The position numbers were made by a program, and so were the translations under genes. From Dyadobacter sp. MSC1_007 (lineage in GTDB: Bacteria > Bacteroidota > Bacteroidia > Cytophagales > Spirosomataceae), in NCBI RefSeq assembly GCF_023667495.1, contig NZ_JAMOZL010000014.1:1-64000 (forward strand): a DNA stretch of 64,000 nucleotides, read 5' to 3'. Shown piece by piece: positions 44,402-53,696 of this stretch (the stretch's first letter is position 1; each line of letters opens with the position of its first letter). The notes beneath the pieces were generated by a model that saw only the letters and a program-made list of their open reading frames with translations, had not been told where the DNA came from and made no database searches.

Positions 44402-45944
44402 CTCATCCAGGATCCTAAACACGAAGCTGACAGAAAGAATTATGTCAGCAAAACAGGCCGCATCTTTCATTGAGGAAGGAATGGTGGTGGCATCCAGCGG
44501 TTTCACCAAATCCGGCGACAGCAAGGCGGTATTAAACGCGTTGGCGGGAAGGGCTGCTTCGAATCATTTTCAGGTAACGCTCATGACAGGGGCTTCACTT
44601 GGTCATGGCACGGACGGAACACTGGCAACGTCGGGCGCCTTGGCGTTACGTTTGCCTTTTCAATCCGACCCTGTCATGCGGACGATTATTAACGAAGGGG
44701 CGCTGATGTACATCGACGAGAACCTAAGTGAAACGGCTGCCCACCTCAAAAATGGCTTTTTGCCTTCCATTGACGTGGCTATCATTGAAGCTACTTTGAT
44801 TGAAGCTGACGGAAGTATTGTCCCAACCACCTCAGTGGGCAACTCAGCCATCTTCACTGCTTTGGCCAAACAGGTTATTATCGAGATCAATGAGGCTGTA
44901 CCACTGGAAATCCAGGGTATCCACGATATTTTCCTACCGGAAGATGCAACAGGCCGCGCCATCATTGCGATTACCGATGTATGGCAACGGATCGGTCAGT
45001 GTTCTATCCCCTGTGACCCGGATAAAATCGCGGGCATTGTCTTTACGAACTTAAAAGATAGCCCTGCTGATATCGTTTCAACCGATCCTACCACACGTGC
45101 CATCGCCAGGCATCTGTTGGATTTCTTTGAAGCAGAAGTAAATGCCGGCCGGCTGACCCGGTCATTACGGCCGATCCAGGCCGGTATAGGCAAGGTGGCC
45201 AATGCTGTCCTGGACGGCTTTGCCAACAGCGAATTTGAACATCTGACCGTGTATTCGGAGGTCTTACAGGATAGTACCTTTGACCTGATCGACGCAGGAA
45301 AGCTCGATTTCGCATCCGGCAGCTCCATGACCGTTTCGGATGTGTGTTATGCCCGTATTTTTGGGGATTTTGAAAAATACAAACACAAGATCCTGCTTAG
45401 ACCACAAGATATTACCAATGCCGCCGAAGTAATACAAAGGCTCGGCGTAATTGCCATTAACACCGCCCTCGAATGTGATATTTATGGCAACGTCAACTCT
45501 TCACATATTGCAGGGAGCCAAATCGTGAACGGGATCGGTGGATCGGCCGACTTTGCCCAAAACAGTTATCTGAGCATTTTTGTGACTGAATCGATCTGCA
45601 AGGGAGGCACCATCTCCCGCATTGTGCCGATGGTTACGCATGTAGACCACTCCGAACATGATGTTGACATCATTGTAACCGAGCAAGGCCTGGCTGACCT
45701 GAGAGGACTTGCCCCCAGGGAAAAAGCGGAGACAATCATCCAAAACTGCGTACATCCCGACTACCAGGATATGTTATCAGATTATTTTACCCAAGCCTGT
45801 AAAAAAGGCGGTCATACCCCTCATTTGCTGGAAATGGCCTTTGAGTGGTTTAAAAACCTGGCCGAAACCGGGTCTATGAAAAAGAAGAAGGACCCGGTCA
45901 CCACTATGCGGTCCAGCCAGCCGGTCTATCAGCTCTTTTCGTAA
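44394..45944 (+). CDS. Acetyl-CoA hydrolase/transferase (succinyl-CoA:acetate CoA-transferase type)
   Basis: A 516-aa protein from the ATG at 44394. It shows the class I CoA-transferase features of the Ach1/Cat1/AarC group: VASSGFTKSGDSKAVLNAL, IQAGIGKVANAVLDGF, the catalytic Glu region TVYSEVLQDST, NGIGGSADFAQN, and HVDHSEHDVDIIVTEQGLAD. The enzyme moves CoA between acetate and succinate or releases acetate, a fermentative route that saves ATP. It overlaps the upstream membrane gene and is followed by an 18-bp palindrome and two universal stress protein genes. Confidence 0.87.
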   Translation: MSNSSRILNTKLTERIMSAKQAASFIEEGMVVASSGFTKSGDSKAVLNALAGRAASNHFQVTLMTGASLGHGTDGTLATSGALALRLPFQSDPVMRTIINEGALMYIDENLSETAAHLKNGFLPSIDVAIIEATLIEADGSIVPTTSVGNSAIFTALAKQVIIEINEAVPLEIQGIHDIFLPEDATGRAIIAITDVWQRIGQCSIPCDPDKIAGIVFTNLKDSPADIVSTDPTTRAIARHLLDFFEAEVNAGRLTRSLRPIQAGIGKVANAVLDGFANSEFEHLTVYSEVLQDSTFDLIDAGKLDFASGSSMTVSDVCYARIFGDFEKYKHKILLRPQDITNAAEVIQRLGVIAINTALECDIYGNVNSSHIAGSQIVNGIGGSADFAQNSYLSIFVTESICKGGTISRIVPMVTHVDHSEHDVDIIVTEQGLADLRGLAPREKAETIIQNCVHPDYQDMLSDYFTQACKKGGHTPHLLEMAFEWFKNLAETGSMKKKKDPVTTMRSSQPVYQLFS

Positions 45945-45953
45945 ACATCCGAT

Positions 45954-45971
45954 CTGTCACGTTAGTGACAG
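45954..45971. promoter_or_regulatory. Palindrome CTGTCACGTTAGTGACAG
   Basis: A perfect 7-bp inverted repeat with a GTTA spacer, 10 bp after the CoA-transferase stop and about 47 bp before the universal stress protein start at 46010. It has no T-run, so an operator is as likely as a weak attenuator. It does not fit TGAY-N4-RTCA. Confidence 0.45.
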
Positions 45972-46009
45972 GCCATTTGACTCATTCTTCAAGATCAATT
46001 TCTATCAAA

Positions 46010-46849
46010 ATGAAAAACATACTTTTAGTGATCGATGCAGATCACCTCAACCAAGAAAATATCCTTTTCGCGTGTTACCTGGCTGCTCTGACAGAATCCA
46101 GGGTGACCGGCATTTTCCTGGAGAATAACGTTCTCGACCCGGCCCCGGCCGTTAAAATAGCCTATGGAATGCCTTACACCGAAACGATGGTAACGAGTGA
46201 TCTTCCCGGCTACCACCAGCGTAAGCTCCACCAGCATCAAAATATAGATACATTCAAAGCAATATGTGGAAAACAAGGTATTCTCTCCAGCGTGCATCCG
46301 GATGCCGGCTTGCCACTCACCCAGGTGCTGACGGAAAGCAGATATGCCGACCTGATCATCATAGGTAATGATCTGGCTTTTCAGTCTTCGGACCAGTCCA
46401 GGCCGACGCATTTTGTAAAAGATTTTCTCAGAAAGGCCGAATGCCCTGTGGTAGTTGCACCGAGGCATTTTAATAGAATTGAGGAAATCGTTTTTGCCTA
46501 CGATGAAAGTGCCGCGGCCGCTTTTGCTATCAAACAATTCTCCTACCTACTACCTGAGCTGGAAAATTGTAAACTTACCATTGTTCAGGTGATGGAAAAT
46601 GAAACAGAGCAACCCATTCACATTGGTAAACTATCTCAGATGATCAGTTGCCACTATTCGAATGTGCATTTCCACAAACTGTATGGCAAAGCCAGCTCTG
46701 AGCTTTCCAGCTATTTGTTCGATAAGAAAAAGACCGTTGTGATCATGGGTTCATACGGTCGGAACAGTCTGTCCGAGGCTTTTTCCCATAGCACCGCGGA
46801 ACCTCTTATTAAAAACCTGGACTTACCGTTTTTCATCGCTCATTCTTAA
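46010..46849 (+). CDS. Universal stress protein, two domains, ATP motif lost
   Basis: A 279-aa tandem UspA-like protein (MKNILLVIDADHLNQENILF). The places of the ATP-binding motif read IIIGNDLAFQSSDQ and VIMGSYGRNSLSEAFSHS, so neither domain has a full G-x2-G-x9-G-S. It should belong to the non-nucleotide-binding class. It is followed after 12 bp by a closely related gene. The ATG at 46010 is preferred to a start at 45965, inside the palindrome region. Confidence 0.83.
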   Translation: MKNILLVIDADHLNQENILFACYLAALTESRVTGIFLENNVLDPAPAVKIAYGMPYTETMVTSDLPGYHQRKLHQHQNIDTFKAICGKQGILSSVHPDAGLPLTQVLTESRYADLIIIGNDLAFQSSDQSRPTHFVKDFLRKAECPVVVAPRHFNRIEEIVFAYDESAAAAFAIKQFSYLLPELENCKLTIVQVMENETEQPIHIGKLSQMISCHYSNVHFHKLYGKASSELSSYLFDKKKTVVIMGSYGRNSLSEAFSHSTAEPLIKNLDLPFFIAHS

Positions 46850-46861
46850 AGCACAGTTCTT

Positions 46862-47698
46862 ATGAAAAAGATCATTGTTGCCATTGACGGCCTGAAAGTT
46901 TCACAGACTGCCATCCGGTATGCCACGCAAGTAGCCCGAGAGACCGGCGGGCATTTGGTGGGGGTATTCCTGGAAGACTTTACCTATCACAGCTACTCTG
47001 TTTACGAACTGGCTGCAAGGCCCGGCTCATCCCCAGACCTGGTGCGTCAGATGAATGAGCAGGATAAAATAAACCGGGCAAAGGCAATTGAAGCGTTTAG
47101 CGACATCTGTTGTGATGCCAGGATAACTTTTAGCGTCCACCATGAACCGAATTTCGCATTAGCAGAATTGCTTCATGAGAGCATTTATGCTGATCTGCTC
47201 GTCATAGACAAACGGGAAACCCTCAGTCACATCACCCAGGACGCTCCCACCCCATTTATCAGAGAGCTGCTTATTGATGTTCAATGTCCTGTAATGGTGG
47301 TCGCTGATGGGTTCAAAGACATAGAGCAGGTTACCTTGCTGTATGATGGAGAGCCATCATCCGTTTTTGCCATCAAGATGTTTGGCTATCTGATGCCCTG
47401 CTTTGGAGAAAAACCTATTGAAATGCTTTCGGTCAAAAGCCAGGGGCAAAACAAGCATCTGCCGGACGGCCGATTGATGAAAGAATTTATGAAGCGCCAC
47501 TTCCCACCGGCGGAAAACAGGGTCCTGGAAGGGGATGCGGAAACCGAAATTGTCAAATATCTTAAAAACAAACATCAAAATGAGCTTGTTGTATTGGGTG
47601 CAAACCGTAGGAACGTTGTTTCGCGCTGGTTCCGCCCCAGCATGGCCGATGTGTTGATGCGCGAGCTCAAAACCCCGCTTTTTATTGCCCATCAATAA
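46862..47698 (+). CDS. Universal stress protein, two domains, ATP motif lost
   Basis: A 278-aa protein beginning MKKIIVAIDGLKVSQTAIRY. Both ATP sites are degenerate (LVIDKRETLSHITQ and VVLGANRRNVVSRWFRPS). It is a neighbour and relative of the gene at 46010, and its N-terminus is almost the same as that of the truncated gene at the right window edge (MKKIIAAIDGL). The hairpin at 47726 ends the unit. Confidence 0.83.
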   Translation: MKKIIVAIDGLKVSQTAIRYATQVARETGGHLVGVFLEDFTYHSYSVYELAARPGSSPDLVRQMNEQDKINRAKAIEAFSDICCDARITFSVHHEPNFALAELLHESIYADLLVIDKRETLSHITQDAPTPFIRELLIDVQCPVMVVADGFKDIEQVTLLYDGEPSSVFAIKMFGYLMPCFGEKPIEMLSVKSQGQNKHLPDGRLMKEFMKRHFPPAENRVLEGDAETEIVKYLKNKHQNELVVLGANRRNVVSRWFRPSMADVLMRELKTPLFIAHQ

Positions 47699-47725
47699 TG
47701 GGCAGCAAAAAAATAAATCCCCTTC

Positions 47726-47760
47726 AACCTTGCCCTGTCCATTGGGTAAGGTTTCTTTTT
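47726..47760 (+). terminator. Hairpin terminator after the paired universal stress protein genes
   Basis: Stem AACCTTGCCC (47726-47735) with GGGTAAGGTT (47744-47753), 10 bp with one internal mismatch and an 8-nt loop, followed by TTCTTTTT. Confidence 0.75.
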
Positions 47761-47775
47761 AACTGCAGAGCTTGA

Positions 47776-48018
47776 TCAAGCAATCTCGAACCACCCTTCA
47801 CTGCAATATCTGGACCGGCCGACAGACCAGTTGAGCTGTGCCAGCCAAAAACCTTTTTCGAATTTCCTGGTGGACACACTAACGCGGGGTCCTTCCCCTA
47901 CTGTGACCGGAATGGTAATATTCTCATTGCCCGTTTGCCTTGTAAATGTGATTTCAGCCTTGGCAAAATACAAAGGCAAGACAAAAGTGATCTTTTGATT
48001 TTCGGATTGATAGGTCAT
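47776..48018 (-). CDS. Small beta-rich protein (80 aa), possibly FixH-like
   Basis: From the ATG at 48018 the protein is short and beta-rich: QKITFVLPLYFAKAEITFTR and GFWLAQLNWSVGRSRYCSE. The end resembles the last strands of FixH-type domains, where G.W.V.L.W...G..Y is common, but it has no membrane helix. This likeness is weak. It is the last gene of the leftward universal-stress/BON unit, 50 bp after the preceding stop. Confidence 0.5.
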   Translation of the reverse strand: MTYQSENQKITFVLPLYFAKAEITFTRQTGNENITIPVTVGEGPRVSVSTRKFEKGFWLAQLNWSVGRSRYCSEGWFEIA

Positions 48019-48068
48019 CTCAGTCAAGTTTATCGTTAATAAAAATAATTGTGGAAAAGCAGTTGAGG

Positions 48069-48893
48069 CTACCCATCCATCGCCATCAGACCAGGCGAGC
48101 GGCCAATGGGGCAAGTCCAGGTTAGTACCCGCCCATGGTTAACTACATCGGCCGCAATACTTGGGCTGTACATTTTTGCCGGGCTTTTTTCTCCATGCGT
48201 CGCTATCGCGATCATATCTGCGCCAATTTCAGCTGCAAAATGAAGGATCCCTTCTGTTTCGCTGGCCGCATAGGAGACATTTACCGTGTAGTTCACCAAT
48301 CCGAGCCTTGCGCCATACTCGCGCAGTTGTTTTAGGGGCTCGTCTTCATTTTCAGTTCCGAGGATATTTACATATAGCAAATGAACATGCGCATGCAATA
48401 ATAGCTGAAGGTCTTTAATACCCTTAGCCGCCTTGTTTTCATCTTCGGCCATATTGCAAGGCACAACAATGTTGCGGACTTGATCCAGATGGGACTCTCC
48501 CCGAACGGCAATCACGGGCACGGGCGAGGTCCTGACAATCTTTTCAGCATGGGAGCCCATAAAAAGGCCATCCCATCCTCTCGAGCCTTTTGTTCCAAGT
48601 ACGACCAGGCCGATTTTCTCCTTTGCGATTGTTTCGAGCACGACAGGCACGAATTTCCCTCTGCTGATCAGTTGCCTGATTTTAAGACCGTTTGCAGAAC
48701 ATACTGTTGCGGCCTGGCCAAACTGCCCTTTCAAAACTTCCTCTTGTGCCTTCTCTTCCGACTGAGCAGAGTCTAAAATCGTCAGCACGATCAGTTGTGC
48801 CGTGTAACGGGCAGCGAGCTCTGAGGCAAACCTCAACGCAGCAAGTGAAGAAGCAGAAAAATCACAGGGCACCAATATTGGCCCGATCTTCAT
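48069..48893 (-). CDS. Universal stress protein, two UspA domains
   Basis: A 274-aa protein from the ATG at 48893 (MKIGPILVPCDFSASSLAAL). Domain 1 keeps the ATP motif (LGTKGSRGWDGLFMGSHAEK); domain 2 is degenerate (ATHGEKSPAKMYSPS). Its start lies inside the 3' end of the BON gene, overlapping by about 30 nt in another frame, which suggests coupled translation. Third gene of the unit that begins at 50027. Confidence 0.85.
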   Translation of the reverse strand: MKIGPILVPCDFSASSLAALRFASELAARYTAQLIVLTILDSAQSEEKAQEEVLKGQFGQAATVCSANGLKIRQLISRGKFVPVVLETIAKEKIGLVVLGTKGSRGWDGLFMGSHAEKIVRTSPVPVIAVRGESHLDQVRNIVVPCNMAEDENKAAKGIKDLQLLLHAHVHLLYVNILGTENEDEPLKQLREYGARLGLVNYTVNVSYAASETEGILHFAAEIGADMIAIATHGEKSPAKMYSPSIAADVVNHGRVLTWTCPIGRSPGLMAMDG

Positions 48894-49149
48894 AAGGATT
48901 TCCATCGGATGACGAATGGGTATGGACACGTGGAAATGTCAGATTATTAGTAAGCCGGCATACGCCGAAGATCTCTTCGACACATGATTGCACAAGGTCC
49001 CTGTCACTTTCAAAATCTACCTGGCCGTCCAGAAAAACCCAGCCTGCGCGAACGGTTACGTGGATATCCTTATCATCAATCCGGATGTCCCTGTGCAGCA
49101 GGTTTCGGATGTGTTTGGCGAGCTCTTCATCGGCAATACATGTTTCCAT
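48862..49149 (-). CDS. Single BON-domain protein (95 aa)
   Basis: From the ATG at 49149 (METCIADEELAKHI) it holds one BON domain: IHVTVRAGWVFLDGQVDFES then DLVQSCVEEIFGVCRLTNNL. No signal peptide. It lies 26 bp after one universal stress protein gene and overlaps the next. BON and Usp genes stand together here as at 38-41 kb. Confidence 0.82.
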   Translation of the reverse strand: METCIADEELAKHIRNLLHRDIRIDDKDIHVTVRAGWVFLDGQVDFESDRDLVQSCVEEIFGVCRLTNNLTFPRVHTHSSSDGNPYEDRANIGAL

Positions 49150-49175
49150 GGTTTCTGAGTTTTTAGGTTGATATC

Positions 49176-50027
49176 TCAGCTTTGAACTATCGAATAGGTC
49201 CATACAGGCTCACTGACGTGGTTGACCACATCTTCGGCAATGCTTCCCATCAGCAGATGGGCAAGCCCTTTGTTTCCATGGGTGGCCATGGCAATGATCG
49301 AATGCGGGATCCGCTCGGCATACGCGGCTATGCCCTCTTCCAGATTTGCCGAGCGGCTTACATGCAGGCAATAATTTTCAAGGTTATAAAACCTGGCGTA
49401 GCTTTCCAGACTGGCCTGGGCTTCGCTGTCAGAAACCAGGGTTGTAGTGAAATAGTTGATATATAACACATGAATGACCGCATGGAAGAGCTGTTGTAAG
49501 CCTTTAATCTTTTCAATCAGTGTATTCTGGGTCAAATCCAGGGAGGTTGGAAAGATGATGTTTTTGACATCGGAGACATGCAAGGCGTTATGGATTGCAA
49601 ACACGGGCACCGGGGAAGAACGCACAATTTTTTCGGTGTTAGACCCCACGAAAAACTCTTTCAGGCCATCGGCACCGTTGGTACCCATCACGACCAAATC
49701 TATTTCTTCGGCCTGGATCATTTGCAGGATCGTGTCGGTAACATCTCCTGTTTCCACCCGGAAACTTGCATTCGCAAAGGTGCTGCCAACGGCTTTTTTC
49801 ATCACTTCAAAATCCTTTTCCGCAGCCTGCGTCCACTCACTAATTACTGCCACCGGATCTACAAAAGAGTAAGGTTGCCCGGGCATCCCGTTTCCATACA
49901 GATTAGGCAGCTCAATGGCCTTTACCACAATTACCTCCCCGTTGTTAATACCGGCTATCTCGGTTGCAAACCGGTAGGCGTGCCTTGCAGCGGCAGAAAA
50001 ATCACATGGAACAAGTATCTTTTTCAT
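49176..50027 (-). CDS. Universal stress protein, two UspA domains, both ATP motifs present
   Basis: A 283-aa protein from the ATG at 50027 (MKKILVPCDFSAAARHAYRF). Domain 1: MGTNGADGLKEFFVGSNTEK. Domain 2: ATHGNKGLAHLLMGSIAEDV. It is a close relative of the protein at 40679, and the two keep the same spacing of motifs, so they probably arose by duplication within the island. It leads the unit Usp-BON-Usp-small protein. A box variant lies about 108 bp upstream. Confidence 0.87.
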   Translation of the reverse strand: MKKILVPCDFSAAARHAYRFATEIAGINNGEVIVVKAIELPNLYGNGMPGQPYSFVDPVAVISEWTQAAEKDFEVMKKAVGSTFANASFRVETGDVTDTILQMIQAEEIDLVVMGTNGADGLKEFFVGSNTEKIVRSSPVPVFAIHNALHVSDVKNIIFPTSLDLTQNTLIEKIKGLQQLFHAVIHVLYINYFTTTLVSDSEAQASLESYARFYNLENYCLHVSRSANLEEGIAAYAERIPHSIIAMATHGNKGLAHLLMGSIAEDVVNHVSEPVWTYSIVQS

Positions 50028-50128
50028 AATCAAAGTATATTTATTTGGGATCTATGCCTCGATTCAAAGGCATATCTAAAATTACATCAGCCGCACCGCG
50101 CGAGCGATGATCTGCATCTTGACAAAAA

Positions 50129-50142
50129 ATGACATTGCTCAC
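50129..50142 (-). promoter_or_regulatory. FNR-like box variant ATGACATTGCTCAC
   Basis: On the minus strand it reads GTGAG-N4-GTCAT, the same one-mismatch form as at 40574. Centred about 108 bp before the universal stress protein start at 50027. Confidence 0.4.
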
Positions 50143-50164
50143 TGAATTACTAAAAGGTTGATAA

Positions 50165-52738
50165 TCAACTCCTATTAAATCGAAAAAACCATACTTTTAG
50201 CAAGTCCGCCGTGATAACATACACCACCAGAATCCCGGCAATCAGCAGGATTTGCCCGGATGCCAGTGCAACCAGTCCTAACTCGGTACCCAAAACAGAC
50301 CCCGGAAGCCACAATGTGAAAATCAGAGATAGGATTGCAATGGTTAACAGCATTTTTCCGGGGGTACTTTTTAAAAAGGATTTTCTGGTCCGGACAACCA
50401 ACAAAATAAGCAGCTCGGTAGCGACCGATTCCGCAAACCATCCCGTCCGGAAAGAGGCACCAGTTAGTTTAAGGTGAAAATAAAGGATGTAAAAAGTTAA
50501 AAAGTCAAACAATGAGCTATGCAAGCCAAAAACGGCCATAAATCTCACAATGAGTTTGATATTCCATTTCCCTGGCCTTAAAAGTTGTTGCCCATCGACG
50601 TGGTCTGAGGCTATGGCCAGTGCGGGCAGATCGGTAATGAAATTGGTGAGCAGGATCTGCTTAGGCAACATGGGCAGGAAAGGAAGCAGCAGAGATGCCC
50701 CTGCTACACTGAACATGTTTCCGAAGGTGGCCCCGGTGCTGATAAAAATGTACTTCATCGAATTGGCAAAAGATTTTCTACCCTCCTGAATGCCATCAGC
50801 CAGCACGGAAAGGTCTTTTTCCATCAGCACAAAGTCTGCTGCCTGTTTGGCAGCGTCCACCGCATTATGGGTAGAAATACCGGCATCGGCCGCATTGATG
50901 GCAGCTACATCGTTAATGCCGTCGCCAATGTAGGCGGTAACAGCTCCCGCCTGCCGGAGTGCCTTGATGATCCGCACTTTCTGATGCGGTTCTATTTCAG
51001 CAAAAACATCCGTTTTCAAAACCCTTACCAAAAGGCCGTCAGGCAAGAGGGTATCCAGCTCTTCTCCGGTCAGGATCCGGTCCTTGCTGATTCCTAGTTT
51101 TTGGGCAATATGCATGGCCGCAAACCGGTTGTCCCCCGTGATAATTTTCACTGAGACGTTCATTTGACGCAGCTTTTGAATAGATGCTGCGCTGGATTGC
51201 TTAAGAGGGTCTTCCAGCAGGATATAACCCAGGAAGGTCATACCATATTCGTCCTCCCTGCACATTCTGTCACCATCAAATGCTTTGCTTGCCAGACCCA
51301 GCACCCGGTAACCATCAGAGCTATACGCCTGAAATTGCTCATTGATCTTTTTCCTTTTTTCAGCGTCCAGCAGCTGTATTTCGCCTGCTCCATTTTTTAT
51401 GGTCAAGCAAACCGCCAGGATACCTTCGAGCGAGCCTTTGCTGATTATTATGTATTCATCTCCCTTCCTTACAAGAACGCTCAGCCTTTTTCTAATAAAA
51501 TCATAAGGTACTTCATTGACGCGTAAAAAACCGTTGGCCTCCACCGGCAGCATGCTGATAGCCTGATCAACAGGGTTACTGAACCCCTGATGCATGACTG
51601 CATTCAGATATGCATACTGCATGGCCTGTTGATCCGTGATACCGCTGATGTTGACAATACCGCCGACCTTGACGGCCCCTTCGGTGACGGTACCCGTTTT
51701 ATCGGTACAAAGGACCGTAACTTCGCCCAGGTTGAATATAGAAGAAAGCTTTTTGACGATTACTTTCTTTTTCATCATTCGAGCCGCGCCGGAGGACATA
51801 GCGACAGTCATAATGGCCGGCAACAACTCAGGTGCCATTCCAATGGCCAGGGCAAGGGAAAACAACACTGAGTCCAGAAGGGGTTTACCAAAATAAACAT
51901 TGACGGCTAGAATGACTATCGTCAGGGTGAGCGTGATCTGCAGCAGGAAATAACCGAATTGTTTAATCCCTTTCTCAAAAGCTGTTTCAGGAGTTTCTGA
52001 AAGGCTCATGCGGATCTGTCCAAAAACTGTATCGCTACCGGTGTTAACCACTATGGCCCGGGCTGTCCCGCTCACTACATTAGTTCCTTGCCAAAGACAA
52101 TTAAAGACTTTGCCCAGCGGCGCGCTGCCAGCGACGATTCCCGCTGTTTTTTCTGCGGGATAGCTTTCTCCTGTCAAAGCGCTTTCGTTGACATGCAGTT
52201 CGTCACTTTCCAGTATCCGGCAGTCGGCAGGGATAATATCACCTGCTTTTAGCAAAACAACGTCACCGGTCACTATCTCAGCGGTGTTCAGAATACGGAT
52301 GCCATTATCCCGCAAGACGGTTGTGTTAAGCTCAATCATTTTCTGTAAGCGCTCGACTGCCTTTCCCCCGTGCCACTCCTGCCAGAAACTAAGCAAGCCT
52401 GATGCCATCAGGATACAAAAAATGATCAGCGTATCAGAAATCTCACCCAGAACAGCTGACAATAAAATGGCAATGACCAAAAGTAGGACCACGGGGCTCT
52501 TGAACTGCCTAAGGAATATTTCAAGTCCTTTTCCAAAACCTGATCTGGTCTTCTGTTCTGCTGTTTTCTTCTGTCTCAAACGAAGGGTAGCATTTTCCAT
52601 GCTCAACCCATCCCGGCTACTTTCTAATTGTGTGTACAGCTCCGGCAAAGGCAATTGATGAATGCTGTTCTCTGGCGCCAACACGCGAAGGCTACCCGCT
52701 GATTCTGCCGGTTGCTGATGATAAAGTCTATTGGTCAT
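50165..52738 (-). CDS. mgtA: Magnesium-translocating P-type ATPase (MgtA/MgtB type)
   Basis: An 857-aa P-type ATPase with LTGESYPAEK, the type III TM4 site APELLPAIMTV, CTDKTGTVTEG with the phosphorylated Asp, and GDGINDVAAINAADAGIS. The APE(L/M)LP motif separates the Mg2+-importing group from Ca2+ pumps such as the one at 32902. About ten membrane helices. The gene name rests on family only. The 74-bp gap to the DUF6544 gene and the 50-codon gene before that suggests one operon. The physiological link may be ATP-Mg balance during energy limitation. Confidence 0.83.
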   Translation of the reverse strand: MTNRLYHQQPAESAGSLRVLAPENSIHQLPLPELYTQLESSRDGLSMENATLRLRQKKTAEQKTRSGFGKGLEIFLRQFKSPVVLLLVIAILLSAVLGEISDTLIIFCILMASGLLSFWQEWHGGKAVERLQKMIELNTTVLRDNGIRILNTAEIVTGDVVLLKAGDIIPADCRILESDELHVNESALTGESYPAEKTAGIVAGSAPLGKVFNCLWQGTNVVSGTARAIVVNTGSDTVFGQIRMSLSETPETAFEKGIKQFGYFLLQITLTLTIVILAVNVYFGKPLLDSVLFSLALAIGMAPELLPAIMTVAMSSGAARMMKKKVIVKKLSSIFNLGEVTVLCTDKTGTVTEGAVKVGGIVNISGITDQQAMQYAYLNAVMHQGFSNPVDQAISMLPVEANGFLRVNEVPYDFIRKRLSVLVRKGDEYIIISKGSLEGILAVCLTIKNGAGEIQLLDAEKRKKINEQFQAYSSDGYRVLGLASKAFDGDRMCREDEYGMTFLGYILLEDPLKQSSAASIQKLRQMNVSVKIITGDNRFAAMHIAQKLGISKDRILTGEELDTLLPDGLLVRVLKTDVFAEIEPHQKVRIIKALRQAGAVTAYIGDGINDVAAINAADAGISTHNAVDAAKQAADFVLMEKDLSVLADGIQEGRKSFANSMKYIFISTGATFGNMFSVAGASLLLPFLPMLPKQILLTNFITDLPALAIASDHVDGQQLLRPGKWNIKLIVRFMAVFGLHSSLFDFLTFYILYFHLKLTGASFRTGWFAESVATELLILLVVRTRKSFLKSTPGKMLLTIAILSLIFTLWLPGSVLGTELGLVALASGQILLIAGILVVYVITADLLKVWFFRFNRS

Positions 52739-52812
52739 TATCTGATTTTCTGTCGGTTGCTTTTGGGGTGAAGTCCCAGTACATAGCGCTTACGCCCACA
52801 GATCCACTTATT

Positions 52813-53688
52813 TTAGATCTGTCGATTATAGTCGATCCGGCTGATTGTAAATTTGGCATAAGGAAAATATCCTTCTTTTAACTGCCATCCGGCTTCCAAC
52901 ACGGTCGGGATCAGGACACCGTTCCGCTGTTGGTATTTGCTTAGCTTGGTTACCCATTTTTGTCTTGGACCATCACCCATATTGCGCATCGCGTGCATTT
53001 GGGAGATCTCATGGGCATCATTGAAAAAAACAATATAATTCAGCACCATGCCCTGGTAATTATATTCCAGCCTTGCCGTATAATCGTCAATAGGGAACCA
53101 GGCCAGCGCGCTAGAGGGCAACAGATTGGTAGGAAAACAAACGCTTTCTCCAAGCCAGCGCAACAACTCGCCCCGGTTATATCTCGCACCCTGGCTATCC
53201 TCGACTTTAAAAAGAGAGAAAAGCGACACCACCAGTCGCCCCTTCCCTTCCAGAAACATGTCCCGGGCCGTAAATGCCACCGTTTTGCCTTTCCAGACAA
53301 AGCCCGGTCTGTCTGCCGAAAAGTATTCCTCGCCCCGGATATCGATCCAATCTTTTTTCAAATCGGTCTTGAAAATCCCCTCATGCAAAAGGTGCACGTT
53401 ACTGATGTAAGGCTGGCCCTCTCTGAGAACGTGCCTGAAATACTGCTGGACCGGCCTGGGAAGGCCCTCCAACTGAACATAAGCAAACCTGCGGGAGGAA
53501 ATATCCTGTGAATTCGCCAAAAGCTTTGCCACTTCCCCGCTAAATTGAAGGTATAGGTTCAGCCTGCCGGTAAGCAAAACTATGAACACCAGGCCGCCTG
53601 CTGTAAATACCCACTTTAAAGGTCCTGAGGTTTTAAAATGGGCCTTGCCGGAAACACGCTCTTTAGTATATGACTGGTCCGTGTTCAT
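52813..53688 (-). CDS. DUF6544-like membrane-anchored protein
   Basis: A 291-aa protein with one N-terminal transmembrane helix (WVFTAGGLVFIVLLTG) and a mostly beta outer domain. The segment LEGLPRPVQQYFRHVLREGQ and the later TARLEYNYQGMVLNYIVFF are typical of the DUF6544 group. Function unknown. It is flanked by a 50-codon gene 8 bp upstream and the Mg2+ ATPase gene downstream. Confidence 0.72.
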   Translation of the reverse strand: MNTDQSYTKERVSGKAHFKTSGPLKWVFTAGGLVFIVLLTGRLNLYLQFSGEVAKLLANSQDISSRRFAYVQLEGLPRPVQQYFRHVLREGQPYISNVHLLHEGIFKTDLKKDWIDIRGEEYFSADRPGFVWKGKTVAFTARDMFLEGKGRLVVSLFSLFKVEDSQGARYNRGELLRWLGESVCFPTNLLPSSALAWFPIDDYTARLEYNYQGMVLNYIVFFNDAHEISQMHAMRNMGDGPRQKWVTKLSKYQQRNGVLIPTVLEAGWQLKEGYFPYAKFTISRIDYNRQI

Positions 53689-53696
53689 TGTTGCTG

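Noticed and set aside
50154..50164. TTGATAATCAA palindrome behind the Mg2+ ATPase gene
   Set aside because: One-base spacer instead of four; does not fit the FNR-like box.
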